NCBI GenBank assembly: GCA_025359215.1
Contig: JANYHE010000143.1
Location: 1-33,351, forward strand
Direction of reading: 5' to 3'
DNA: 33,351 nt
DNA from: Hyphomicrobiales bacterium
Lineage (GTDB): Bacteria > Pseudomonadota > Alphaproteobacteria > Rhizobiales > Aestuariivirgaceae
This document shows, piece after piece, positions 1-7,060 of the stretch. The notes under the pieces are model-generated. The model was not told the DNA's origin, ran no database searches, and saw only the letters and a list, made by a program, of their open reading frames with translations. Numbering within the stretch: the stretch's first letter is position 1; every line of letters begins with the position of its first letter. A program made the translations under genes and the position numbers.

Positions 1-427
1 CGTCAGCGCCCGGATCGATCGGGAAGAACAGCCCCTTGTCGCGCAACTCCACATTCAACTGTTTGCGTGTGACACCAGCCTGAACGCGCACATCCATATC
101 TTCAGAGTTCACTTCAAGAATTTGATTCATATGACTCAAATCAATGCATATTCCGCCATGGGGTGCCGTGAAATGCCCTTCCAAAGAACTGCCAGCGCCG
201 AATGGAATGATGGGCACTGCATGGCGCATGCAAATTTTTACAACAGCTTGAACTTCAAGCGTGGACTGCACGAACGCCACTGCATCGGGTGGTGCAGAAG
301 GGTTCCACGTTTGATCTTTGCCATGCTGCTCTCGCACAATCATTGCGGTTGAAAGCCTGTCATCCAACAAAACTTTAAGCTCTGCAATTGCTTGGCTTGT
401 ACTGTTCTTGAGAACCTGTGTATCCAT
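1..427 (-). CDS. FAD-linked oxidase, D-lactate dehydrogenase/glycolate oxidase (GlcD-like) family, N-terminal part
   Basis: The minus strand reads open from an ATG at 427 to the window edge, giving about 142 residues of a longer protein. The segment PFGAGSSLEGHFTAPHGGI is the FAD-binding PP-loop of the PCMH (FAD_binding_4) fold, and it is followed by LSHMNQIL and FFPIDPGAD, the usual continuation in D-lactate dehydrogenase (cytochrome) and glycolate oxidase GlcD-type flavoproteins. Such enzymes oxidise a 2-hydroxy acid and pass electrons to a quinone or cytochrome. The C-terminal FAD-oxidase domain lies outside the window, so the substrate cannot be set. The gene diverges from the thioesterase, with only 34 bp between start codons. 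I see no clear ribosome binding site before this ATG. Confidence 0.85.
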   Translation of the reverse strand, partial: MDTQVLKNSTSQAIAELKVLLDDRLSTAMIVREQHGKDQTWNPSAPPDAVAFVQSTLEVQAVVKICMRHAVPIIPFGAGSSLEGHFTAPHGGICIDLSHMNQILEVNSEDMDVRVQAGVTRKQLNVELRDKGLFFPIDPGAD

Positions 428-461
428 ACTGGCAAAACTAACACAACATGCAGGATTTACC

Positions 462-938
462 ATGCCCTCACCATGGATTGGACAGTTGCTCACCGTTGAA
501 GACCAATGGACCGATTATAACGGCCACCTCAACATGGCTTATTATGCCGTGTTGTTCGATAAATCTGCTGAAGAAATGTTCGAAACCTTTGGGCTGGGGC
601 CCGATTATGTGAAGCAAACAAATTGCAGCTTCTTCACTTTAGAAACCCACACAACTTACGCCCATGAAATTCATGCCGGCGACCAAGTGCGAATCGAAAA
701 CCAAATCATCGATGCCGATGCCAAGCGCGTGCATTATGTCCAGCAAATGTTTCATGCGGAGGAGAATTTCCTAAGCTGCGTGCTGGAAGTGATGGTCGCC
801 CATGTGGATTTGACCGCCAAGAAAACGGCCCCATTTCCAACGGCGATTCAAACACGGATTGATGCGATGTTGGAAAGCCACAAAGTTATGACGCTACCGA
901 AACAGGTGGGGCACAAGATTGGGATTGTGAGGAAGTAG
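462..938 (+). CDS. Acyl-CoA thioesterase, hotdog fold (4HBT family)
   Basis: A 158-residue protein with the hotdog-thioesterase signature near the N-terminus, DYNGHLNMAYYAVLFDKSAEE, where the Asp in the D-x-x-G-H-x-N region is the usual catalytic position in YbgC/4HBT enzymes. The family hydrolyses the thioester of an acyl-CoA in the cytoplasm; the acyl group here is unknown. The reading frame is open further upstream to 318, but the ATG at 462 is preferred: AGGA lies 7 bases before it, and homology to the family begins directly after it, whereas the upstream part has no family character and runs antisense to the flavoprotein gene. It resembles thioesterases found near or fused to carnitine and hydroxyacyl dehydrogenases, but nothing nearby supports a carnitine role. 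Confidence 0.82.
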   Translation: MPSPWIGQLLTVEDQWTDYNGHLNMAYYAVLFDKSAEEMFETFGLGPDYVKQTNCSFFTLETHTTYAHEIHAGDQVRIENQIIDADAKRVHYVQQMFHAEENFLSCVLEVMVAHVDLTAKKTAPFPTAIQTRIDAMLESHKVMTLPKQVGHKIGIVRK

Positions 939-943
939 ATCCC

Positions 944-972
944 TTGACATGTTTGGCACATGAAACTATCTT
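944..972 (+). promoter_or_regulatory. Strong sigma-70-type promoter of the toxin-antitoxin pair
   Basis: TTGACA at 944-949 and TATCTT at 967-972 are separated by exactly 17 bases. The expected transcription start falls at about 978-980, on the ATG at 979, so the antitoxin message may have no leader. The motif CACATGAA occurs at 957-964 and again at 976-983, 19 bases apart and flanking the -10 box, and ACATG also occurs inside the -35 region. Repeats placed this way could be binding sites for the RHH antitoxin (autoregulation), which is inference. Confidence 0.65.
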
Positions 973-978
973 TTCCAC

Positions 979-1209
979 ATGAACAAGATGATCCAAGTTA
1001 GAAATCTCTCTCCCGAGTTACATAAGAAAGTAAAAATTCGTGTGGCTGAAGAAGGCATGACGATTACAGACTGGGTTGAGAGTTTGATTGTGCGAGAAAT
1101 TTCAAAGCCCTCAATGAAAGATATTTATGCGCGTTTGAGAGCCCGCAAGCCATTAAATCTCAGCCCAAGTGCTGCAGAAATGATTAGGGAAGATCGAGAC
1201 AATCGATGA
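979..1209 (+). CDS. Antitoxin, VapB/FitA-like ribbon-helix-helix protein
   Basis: A 76-residue protein. Residues 4-35 (MIQVRNLSPELHKKVKIRVA and on) fit a ribbon-helix-helix DNA-binding domain of the Arc/FitA type. The C-terminal part, ending SAAEMIREDRDNR, is the usual toxin-binding tail. In this family the antitoxin binds the PIN nuclease and its own operator. The stop codon overlaps the toxin start (ATGA, 1206-1209), a classic arrangement for coupled translation of a TA pair. The start may be at 979 or at the in-frame ATG at 988; neither has a ribosome binding site, and the promoter position favours 979. The pair is more AT-rich by eye than the helicase gene nearby, which suggests acquisition by transfer. 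Confidence 0.82.
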   Translation: MNKMIQVRNLSPELHKKVKIRVAEEGMTITDWVESLIVREISKPSMKDIYARLRARKPLNLSPSAAEMIREDRDNR

Positions 1210-1595
1210 TTGTTGTTGATGCGTCTGTAATTGTTCACATTCTAATTGATGCACAAATCGAGCCTCAAATTATTGATACACTTGAAAGGGCGGGTGACCT
1301 CATCGCGCCTTATCTAATCGATTTGGAAGTGATCAACTCCCTACGAAAACAGCTAAATCTAAAAAGAATTTCTGCAAAGGCAGCTGAAGAAGCACTGGAA
1401 ACTTTCGAAGCGATGACAATTGATAGACGGTCGACACATATGTTCAACCATCGGATTTGGACACTCAGAGATAACCTCACACCTTACGACGCGTCATACG
1501 TTGTTTTGGCGGAATTTACGGGGCTCAATCTCATTACCCGTGATGTACGAATAGGAAAGGTACAAAACTTACAAACCAAAGTGATCGTAGTTTAA
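1206..1595 (+). CDS. vapC: PIN-domain ribonuclease toxin, VapC-like
   Basis: A 129-residue PIN-domain protein. The four acidic positions that bind the metal are in place: D5 in VVDASVIV, E41 in DLEVINSL, D95 in PYDASYVVLAE and D113 in LITRDVRIG. VapC toxins cut RNA (tRNA or rRNA in studied cases) and stop growth unless held by the antitoxin; the target here is not predictable. Its length matches the family. It follows the antitoxin with a 4-base overlap and ends about 100 bases before the next small gene. The active-site residues are complete, so the toxin is probably functional. Assignment to VapBC rather than FitAB or another PIN pair rests on general resemblance. Confidence 0.87.
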   Translation: MIVVDASVIVHILIDAQIEPQIIDTLERAGDLIAPYLIDLEVINSLRKQLNLKRISAKAAEEALETFEAMTIDRRSTHMFNHRIWTLRDNLTPYDASYVVLAEFTGLNLITRDVRIGKVQNLQTKVIVV

Positions 1596-1692
1596 CCACC
1601 CCGCCCCATAATCGTCATACTCCCGTAAAATTTCGGGCGCAGTTGGTCACCATGGTGGCTCAAGCAAGAAACCGACATGGGAGACTTAAAAA

Positions 1693-1884
1693 ATGGAAAA
1701 CACTGGATACACGCATTTCGCAGAAGCCTTGGTTTTCGCCCATGGCAACCGTGCTGCCGGAGAGGCGGCGCGTCACGCCCAACTTTGCGAACGCTCTGGT
1801 GACACGGAAACGGCAGACACATGGCGCAAAATTCAAGCGCAAGTCGCATCAATAGACTTTTCGCAATTGCGTCGTTGCGCCTGA
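1693..1884 (+). CDS. Small conserved-looking protein of unknown function
   Basis: A 63-residue ORF with GGGAG about 9 bases before the ATG at 1693. The sequence is Ala- and Glu-rich and likely helical, with a central pattern AARHAQLCERSGDTETADTW followed by RKIQAQV. That pattern (HA...CE..GD...A..W..I) recalls short uncharacterised alphaproteobacterial proteins as I remember them, but I cannot name a family. It has no signal peptide and no membrane segment. It lies 51 bases before the helicase gene on the same strand, so the two might share a transcript, although a possible helicase promoter lies between them. Two other frames are open across the same bases; this one has the best start and the most protein-like composition. 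Confidence 0.55.
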   Translation: MENTGYTHFAEALVFAHGNRAAGEAARHAQLCERSGDTETADTWRKIQAQVASIDFSQLRRCA

Positions 1885-1909
1885 ACAAAACCAGAAATGT
1901 TACTATATA
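1881..1909 (+). promoter_or_regulatory. Possible promoter of the uvrD/pcrA gene
   Basis: TATATA at 1904-1909 lies 17 bases after CTGAAC at 1881-1886. The -10 box is good but the -35 box matches only about half of the consensus. It would give a leader of about 20 bases before the ATG at 1936. Confidence 0.35.
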
Positions 1910-1935
1910 AGGGGGTCAGAGAATCATGATCCCCA

Positions 1936-4227
1936 ATGACAAACACGAATTCAATTAGCGCCCGTGCGCTGCAATCCACCGAACCGGCTTACCTCAAAGG
2001 CCTAAACCCAGAGCAGCGCGATGCTGTGCTTTCAACCGATGGCCCCTTACTGGTGCTGGCGGGTGCGGGCACGGGCAAAACGCGCGTTCTCACCACGCGT
2101 CTTTCTCACATCCTCACCACGCAAAAGGCCTGGCCTAACCAAATGCTGGCCGTCACCTTCACCAATAAGGCGGCGCGCGAAATGAAAGAGCGCATTGGCC
2201 ATCTCATTGGCAATGTGGTGGAAGGCATGACGTGGCTTGGCACCTTCCATTCCATCGGCGTGAAAATTCTGCGCAATCACTATGAACTGGCGGGGCTTCG
2301 CTCCGGCTTTTCGATTTTAGATGATGATGATCAAGTGCGCCTGCTCAAACAATTGTTGAAAGCTGAGGGCATTGATGAAAAACGCTGGCCCGCCCGCCAA
2401 TTGGCCAATGCCATTGATGGCTGGAAGAACAAAGGCCTCACCCCAGACAAGGTATCAGAAGGTGAGTCCTATGCCTTTGCCAATGGCCTCGGCAAAAAGC
2501 TTTATGCCGATTATCAGGCGCGATTAAAAACTGTGAACGCTTGCGACTTTGGCGATCTGTTGCTGGAAACAGTGCGCATTTTCCAAGAACATCCTGATGT
2601 GCTGAAATCTTATCAGCAGAAATTTAAATATATGTTGGTGGATGAATATCAAGATACCAACGTGGTGCAATATCTCTGGCTGCGCCTTCTGGCGCAAGGC
2701 CACAAAAATATCTGCTGTGTGGGTGATGATGATCAATCGATCTATGGTTGGCGCGGCGCCGAGGTCGATAACATTCTGCGCTTCGAGAAAGATTTTCCTG
2801 GTGCCAAAATCATCAAACTGGAACGCAATTATCGCTCCACACCCGATATTCTGGGCGCTGCTTCCGGCCTCATTTCCAAAAATGAATCGCGCCTCGGCAA
2901 GACACTTCGCACTGATAAAACTGAATCCACGCCCGTCACCGTGCGCGGCCATTGGGATGGCGAGGAAGAAGCGCGCGCCATTGGCGATGATATTGAATCG
3001 CTCCAACGCCAGAAAAACCATTTGAATGACATGGCCATTCTGGTTCGCGCCTCGTCGCAGATGCGCGCCTTCGAAGAGCGCTTCATCACGCTGGGCCTGC
3101 CCTACCGTGTAATCGGCGGCCCGCGCTTTTATGAACGCGCCGAAATTCGCGATGCCATGAGCTATTTCAAAATCGTGGCCTCGCCTGATAATGATTTGGC
3201 CTTCGAGCGCATCATCAACACGCCCAAGCGCGGCATTGGCGATGCTTCGATTCAAAAAATGTATAGCGTGGCGCGGCGCGGCAACACATCACTCTATGCC
3301 GCCGCTGCCAATATGTTGGCCAGTGATGAACTGCCCGCCAAAGCCCGCAATGCGTTGCGCTTGCTCATCGAAAACTTCGCCCGCTGGCGCAAACAGGTGG
3401 ATGCCCTGCCCCACACAGAGCTAGCCGAAATCGTGTTGGATGAATCCGGCTACACCGAGATTTGGCAACACGATAAAAGCCCCGAAGCCGAAGGCCGCTT
3501 AGAAAATCTCAAAGAACTTGTGCGCTCCATGGGTGAGTTTGAAAACCTTTCTGGCTTCCTCGAACATGTGGCCTTGGTGATGGACCGTGACACCGGCGCC
3601 GAAACAGATGACCGTGTGAACATCATGACATTGCATTCCGCCAAAGGCTTGGAATTTGGCACGGTGTTTTTGCCTGGCTGGGAAGAAGGCTTGTTCCCAC
3701 ACCAGCGCTCACTCGATGAAAAAGGCCGCAATGGTTTAGAAGAAGAACGACGCTTGGCCTATGTGGGCATCACTAGAGCCAAACTCCGCGCCACCATCAG
3801 TTTCGCGCAAAACCGCCGCATCCACGCGCTGTGGCAATCGGCATTGCCATCCCGTTTCATCGATGAACTGCCAGAAAAACATGTGGAAGTGGCGGCCGTA
3901 ACATCGAACTATGGCGGGCAATCTTTCGCCTCCAGCCGCTTTGACAGCAACACCAGCTTTGGCAAAGGCAGCTACGACACCCCGGGCTGGCAGCGCGCCC
4001 AACAGCGAAAATCATCAGGCAACACAATGCGCGCGAGCCCAAAATTCATAGAAGGCGAAATGGCCGCCAGCTTCGCCAACACACCAAGCTATGAGACCGG
4101 AGAACGCGTGTTTCACCAGAAATTCGGCTACGGAAACGTGACCAGCGTCGACGGCAATAAACTCACAGTGGATTTTGATAAAGCAGGCGAGAAGCGGGTG
4201 ATTGATAGCTTTGTGGAACGGGGCTAG
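1936..4227 (+). CDS. uvrD: ATP-dependent DNA helicase UvrD/PcrA (superfamily 1)
   Basis: A 763-residue SF1A helicase, the usual length for UvrD/PcrA. The N-terminus has the Q-motif region GLNPEQRDAV, then Walker A GAGTGKT at 43-49, motif Ia VTFTNKAAREM, Walker B DEYQDTN at 236-242 and motif III GDDDQSIYGWRGA from 263. The later motifs RNYRS, TLHSAKGLEF and YVGITRAK (motif VI) are all present. The C-terminus, GERVFHQKFGYGNV onward, is the PcrA/UvrD Tudor-like domain that contacts RNA polymerase in studied homologues. The family moves 3'-5' on single-stranded DNA and works in nucleotide excision repair, mismatch repair and removal of stalled complexes. The ribosome binding site before 1936 is poor, and a ten-codon reading frame starting at 1926 overlaps the start in another frame. 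Confidence 0.95.
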   Translation: MTNTNSISARALQSTEPAYLKGLNPEQRDAVLSTDGPLLVLAGAGTGKTRVLTTRLSHILTTQKAWPNQMLAVTFTNKAAREMKERIGHLIGNVVEGMTWLGTFHSIGVKILRNHYELAGLRSGFSILDDDDQVRLLKQLLKAEGIDEKRWPARQLANAIDGWKNKGLTPDKVSEGESYAFANGLGKKLYADYQARLKTVNACDFGDLLLETVRIFQEHPDVLKSYQQKFKYMLVDEYQDTNVVQYLWLRLLAQGHKNICCVGDDDQSIYGWRGAEVDNILRFEKDFPGAKIIKLERNYRSTPDILGAASGLISKNESRLGKTLRTDKTESTPVTVRGHWDGEEEARAIGDDIESLQRQKNHLNDMAILVRASSQMRAFEERFITLGLPYRVIGGPRFYERAEIRDAMSYFKIVASPDNDLAFERIINTPKRGIGDASIQKMYSVARRGNTSLYAAAANMLASDELPAKARNALRLLIENFARWRKQVDALPHTELAEIVLDESGYTEIWQHDKSPEAEGRLENLKELVRSMGEFENLSGFLEHVALVMDRDTGAETDDRVNIMTLHSAKGLEFGTVFLPGWEEGLFPHQRSLDEKGRNGLEEERRLAYVGITRAKLRATISFAQNRRIHALWQSALPSRFIDELPEKHVEVAAVTSNYGGQSFASSRFDSNTSFGKGSYDTPGWQRAQQRKSSGNTMRASPKFIEGEMAASFANTPSYETGERVFHQKFGYGNVTSVDGNKLTVDFDKAGEKRVIDSFVERG

Positions 4228-4237
4228 GTTTTTATTC

Positions 4238-4272
4238 GCCCCAAGAGGGGCACCTCCCCGTGAAGGGGGAGG
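4238..4272. repeat. Tandem hairpins between convergent genes
   Basis: Two perfect inverted repeats stand side by side: GCCCC-AAGA-GGGGC at 4238-4251, and CCTCCCC at 4253-4259 paired with GGGGAGG at 4266-4272. They lie between the convergent ends of uvrD (4227) and msrB (4284). Neither strand has a long T-run directly after the stem, although AATAAAAA follows on the minus strand. The second stem resembles dispersed G/C-rich intergenic repeats common in alphaproteobacteria. They probably act as a two-way transcription stop or RNA 3' end. Confidence 0.6.
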
Positions 4273-4283
4273 ATTAGAAAACA

Positions 4284-4754
4284 TCACCCCGCCACAAATT
4301 TCAGCGCCACGCCATTCATGCAATAGCGCAATCCTGTGGGCATTGGCCCATCGTCAAACACATGGCCCAAATGCCCTCCACAGCGGCGGCAATGCACTTC
4401 GGTTCTTGAAGCAAAAAGTGAATTATCCTCTTGGCTGCCAATGGCATTTGGCAAATGATCAAAGAAGCTGGGCCAGCCGGTGCCGCTGTCAAATTTTGCG
4501 TCAGAGCTAAAAATCGGCAAATCGCAACCAGCACAATCAAAATTGCCTTTGCGGTGTTCGTTTAGAAGCGGGCTGGTGCCCGGCGCTTCCGTTGCTTCTT
4601 TTCGCAGAGTGGCAAATTGTGCTGGCGTTAGCACCGCCTTCCACTCTGCATCTGTTTTAGTGATTTCGAAGTTGGCGGCTAAAGCTTGTCGCGCGGTGAA
4701 GCTCAAGCCCATGATTGATAGGCCCGATAGAAAAACTGCGTTTCGGCGGTTCAT
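4284..4754 (-). CDS. msrB: Peptide methionine-R-sulfoxide reductase MsrB with twin-arginine signal peptide
   Basis: A 156-residue protein from the ATG at 4754. AGGAG stands 7 bases before it, so this start is preferred over upstream in-frame ATG and non-ATG options. MNRRNAVFLSGLSIMGLS then ARQALA looks like a twin-arginine signal with a cleavage site near residue 26. The mature part is a complete MsrB domain: zinc cysteines C74, C77, C122 and C125, the GWPSF region, HLGHVFDDGP, and catalytic C145 in RYCMNG. MsrB reduces methionine-R-sulfoxide in oxidised proteins, here probably in the periplasm. Position 92 (DSGTGWPSF) is Thr, where many MsrB enzymes, such as that of E. coli, have the resolving Cys. 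It lies 79 bases downstream of the efflux gene on the same strand. A second MsrB is encoded at 7061-7558. Confidence 0.9.
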   Translation of the reverse strand: MNRRNAVFLSGLSIMGLSFTARQALAANFEITKTDAEWKAVLTPAQFATLRKEATEAPGTSPLLNEHRKGNFDCAGCDLPIFSSDAKFDSGTGWPSFFDHLPNAIGSQEDNSLFASRTEVHCRRCGGHLGHVFDDGPMPTGLRYCMNGVALKFVAG

Positions 4755-4833
4755 GGCAATGCTCCTGTTCATGCAAGTTGATACGCTGCATCGCGCTGCA
4801 GAGGCACTCACATCGGATCAATCAATTGTGAAC

Positions 4834-6225
4834 TCAGCTTTCCAAGCGTTGCCCCGAAAGGCTGGCCCCGGCATCCTGCGGCAATTTCATAAACAAGATG
4901 ATGGACGCCAACCCACCCGCCGCCACAACAAAAAACGCCGCTGAAAAATCCGCCGCCGCCAATTCAGTGGCACCCCGCCACCACTGCGAGGCATCCAAAA
5001 TCGTCGCCGCTGCCGCAACACCCAAAGCCAGCGAAAGCTGCTGCGCCACGGTGTAAAGCCCATTGGCTTTGCTCACCTGCGCGGTGGTCACATCCGCATA
5101 GGCAATTGAGTTCAAAGCTGTAAATTGCATGGAGCGCGAAACCCCACCAAACAATAGCAGCCCCATCATCACGGCATAGGGCATGGTGGGAGTGAACAGC
5201 CCCATTGCCGCCGTGAAGACACAAGACACCACGCCATTCACAATCAACAATTGCCGATAACCAAAGCGCCGCAAAGTTTTAGCCGCGCCAAATTTCATGG
5301 TCAACGCACCCAGCGCTGCCGCACACGTGATGAGACCCGATTGAAATGGCGAAAGATGAAATCCCAGTTGCAGCATCAACGGCAAAAGAAAAGGCACAGC
5401 ACCCGCCACAATGCGGTAAAACAAACCACCCGTAATGCTGATGCGCAGTGTGTCCACTTTAAACAGTGACACATCTAAAATAGGATTTTTTACGCGCTTG
5501 GCGTGCCGCACATAAAGCACAATCATCACAGCCCCCGCCAAAATCATGGCCGCCACAAACCATTCGGAAATCAACCCGCGCCCCACCACTGTGCATCCAA
5601 AAACCGTGAGGGCCAAGCCAAAGCCCGAAAGCAAAAAGCCCATAAAATCCAAAGGCGGCATGTGCTCTTCCCGCGATTCCGGCATGAACACCGTGGCCAT
5701 CACTAAGCCCAAAATACCAAACGGAATATTCATCCAAAAAATCCAACGCCAATGAAAATAAGTGGTGATGAAGCCGCCAATCGGCGGCCCCAGCAGCGGG
5801 CCCACCAAAGCCGGAATGGTCAACCAAGCCATCGCATTTACAAGCTCTGATTTTGGAATGGTGCGAATGAGAATAATGCGGCCAACCGGAACCATCATCG
5901 CCCCGCCCAAGCCCTGCAGCGCCCGCAAGCCCACCAACCAGCCTAAATTAGGTGCAAAACCACAGCCTACAGAGGATAATGTGAACACCGCAATCGCAGC
6001 CCGAAAAATCAACTTGGCCCCATATTTATCAGCCATCCACCCACTGATCGGCAAAAACACCGTCAAGCTGAGCAAATACGTAGTAAAGGCCAGTTTCAGC
6101 GAAACCGGATTAGTTCCCAAATCCGCAGCAATCGCCGGAAGCGAAGTGGCAATCACCGTCGCATCCATGTTTTCCATAAATAAAGCGGCAGCGATGACAA
6201 GCGGCAGGATTCGATTGGGGGACAT
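4834..6225 (-). CDS. MFS drug efflux transporter, DHA2 (EmrB/QacA) type
   Basis: A hydrophobic protein of about 463 residues. The first segment, MDATVIATSLPAIAADLG, is the DHA-type motif (LD.TIV..ALP.IA..L). Motif A follows in the loop after helix 2 (GWMADKYGAKLIF), and the antiporter motif C follows at ALVGPLLGPPIGGF. The WRWIFWMNIPFGILG segment is typical of 14-helix DHA2 proteins. The family exports drugs or other small amphipathic molecules in exchange for protons at the inner membrane. The start is taken at the ATG at 6225; a TTG two codons earlier is also possible, and neither has a clear ribosome binding site. No membrane fusion protein (EmrA type) and no regulator gene is adjacent, so the substrate is unknown. 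Confidence 0.87.
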   Translation of the reverse strand: MSPNRILPLVIAAALFMENMDATVIATSLPAIAADLGTNPVSLKLAFTTYLLSLTVFLPISGWMADKYGAKLIFRAAIAVFTLSSVGCGFAPNLGWLVGLRALQGLGGAMMVPVGRIILIRTIPKSELVNAMAWLTIPALVGPLLGPPIGGFITTYFHWRWIFWMNIPFGILGLVMATVFMPESREEHMPPLDFMGFLLSGFGLALTVFGCTVVGRGLISEWFVAAMILAGAVMIVLYVRHAKRVKNPILDVSLFKVDTLRISITGGLFYRIVAGAVPFLLPLMLQLGFHLSPFQSGLITCAAALGALTMKFGAAKTLRRFGYRQLLIVNGVVSCVFTAAMGLFTPTMPYAVMMGLLLFGGVSRSMQFTALNSIAYADVTTAQVSKANGLYTVAQQLSLALGVAAAATILDASQWWRGATELAAADFSAAFFVVAAGGLASIILFMKLPQDAGASLSGQRLES

Positions 6226-6321
6226 AGTCAAGCCATAGCTGGGCTTTGAACCTTTGCCAATGCACTGTCACCTCAATCCGTAATCCACCGCTTTCTGACT
6301 GATGCGCAAGTCCGCGGTCAA

Positions 6322-7017
6322 CTAACCTCTGACGATTTTTGCGCGTATGCTGTATAGATTGGGAAAGAGCCTGCCGAGGTTGGCAATTTTTGGCAGATCA
6401 TTATGGGCGATGTAGGAGTTATTTGGATGAATCGTCGCATAGTTCTGATGGTAAGATTCGGCCTTATAAAAGGCGCTGAGGGGCTCGATTTTGGTCACAA
6501 TAGGGCGACCGTAAATGCCGGCTTGGTTCAGTTGTTGAATATAGGCTTTGGCCACCTTCCTCTGTGAATCAGTGTCGGCAAAAATAGCTGATCGATATTG
6601 TGTGCCTGAATCAGGCCCCTGCCGATTGAGCTGGGTTGGATTATGCGCCACAGAAAAGTAAATTTGGAGAAGTGTTGCATAGTTGATCGCTTGCGAATCA
6701 AACAGAATTTCGACGGCCTCTGCATGGCCCGATTTTCCCTCACTCACAGTGTCATATGTTGCAGTGTCAGCGCGCCCGCCAGCGTAACCTGCCACAACAC
6801 TTTTAACACCCTTCACGTGCTGGAACACACCTTGCACACCCCAGAAACAGCCCCCTGCGAGAACTGCCTTTTCGAGGCCTTTGGGGGCTACTTCGAGAGT
6901 GCCTGGCGCTGGCAATCGGAATGCATCTTTTGCCAATGCGAATGGTGCATAAGCCGACAGTGAAAGTGAAGTTAAGAGGGCGGCAAATATTATGGTTCTT
7001 TTCCGAGTTTTTGGCAT
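6322..7017 (-). CDS. msrA: Peptide methionine-S-sulfoxide reductase MsrA, exported
   Basis: A 231-residue protein with GGAGG a few bases before the ATG at 7017. The N-terminus, MPKTRKRTIIFAALLTSLSL followed by AYAPFALA, is a Sec signal peptide with a likely cut after residue 29. The MsrA domain starts at about 50: GGCFWG with catalytic C57, then GYAGG, GHAEAVEI, NPTQLNRQGPDSGTQYRSAI and YHQNY. It reduces methionine-S-sulfoxide and complements the R-specific MsrB next to it. C57 is the only cysteine I find in the whole protein, so the resolving cysteines seen near the C-terminus of many MsrA enzymes are missing. It lies 43 bases downstream of the second msrB on the same strand and is probably cotranscribed with it. 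The 90 bases after its stop hold no gene. Confidence 0.93.
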   Translation of the reverse strand: MPKTRKRTIIFAALLTSLSLSAYAPFALAKDAFRLPAPGTLEVAPKGLEKAVLAGGCFWGVQGVFQHVKGVKSVVAGYAGGRADTATYDTVSEGKSGHAEAVEILFDSQAINYATLLQIYFSVAHNPTQLNRQGPDSGTQYRSAIFADTDSQRKVAKAYIQQLNQAGIYGRPIVTKIEPLSAFYKAESYHQNYATIHPNNSYIAHNDLPKIANLGRLFPNLYSIRAKIVRG

Positions 7018-7060
7018 GGTGATCCTCCAAAGGGTCTTGAATATGTTTCGAAATTAAATG

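Noticed and set aside
1592-1888. Minus-strand frames of 98 and 60 codons and a 70-codon plus frame around the small gene
   Set aside because: They overlap the 63-residue frame at 1693-1884, which has a better start site and more protein-like sequence; only one can be the main product.
2524-3255. A 243-codon open frame on the minus strand within the helicase gene
   Set aside because: It lies fully antisense to conserved helicase motifs, has no ribosome binding site and no recognisable protein family; it follows from codon bias of the real gene.
4786-4801. CTGCA-N6-TGCAG inverted repeat upstream of the first msrB
   Set aside because: The 5-base arms are too short to stand out from chance, and no T-run or promoter box goes with it.
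5762-6238. A 158-codon plus-strand frame opposite the efflux transporter
   Set aside because: It mirrors the transporter coding strand and reads as low-complexity Lys/Pro/Ala sequence without known motifs.
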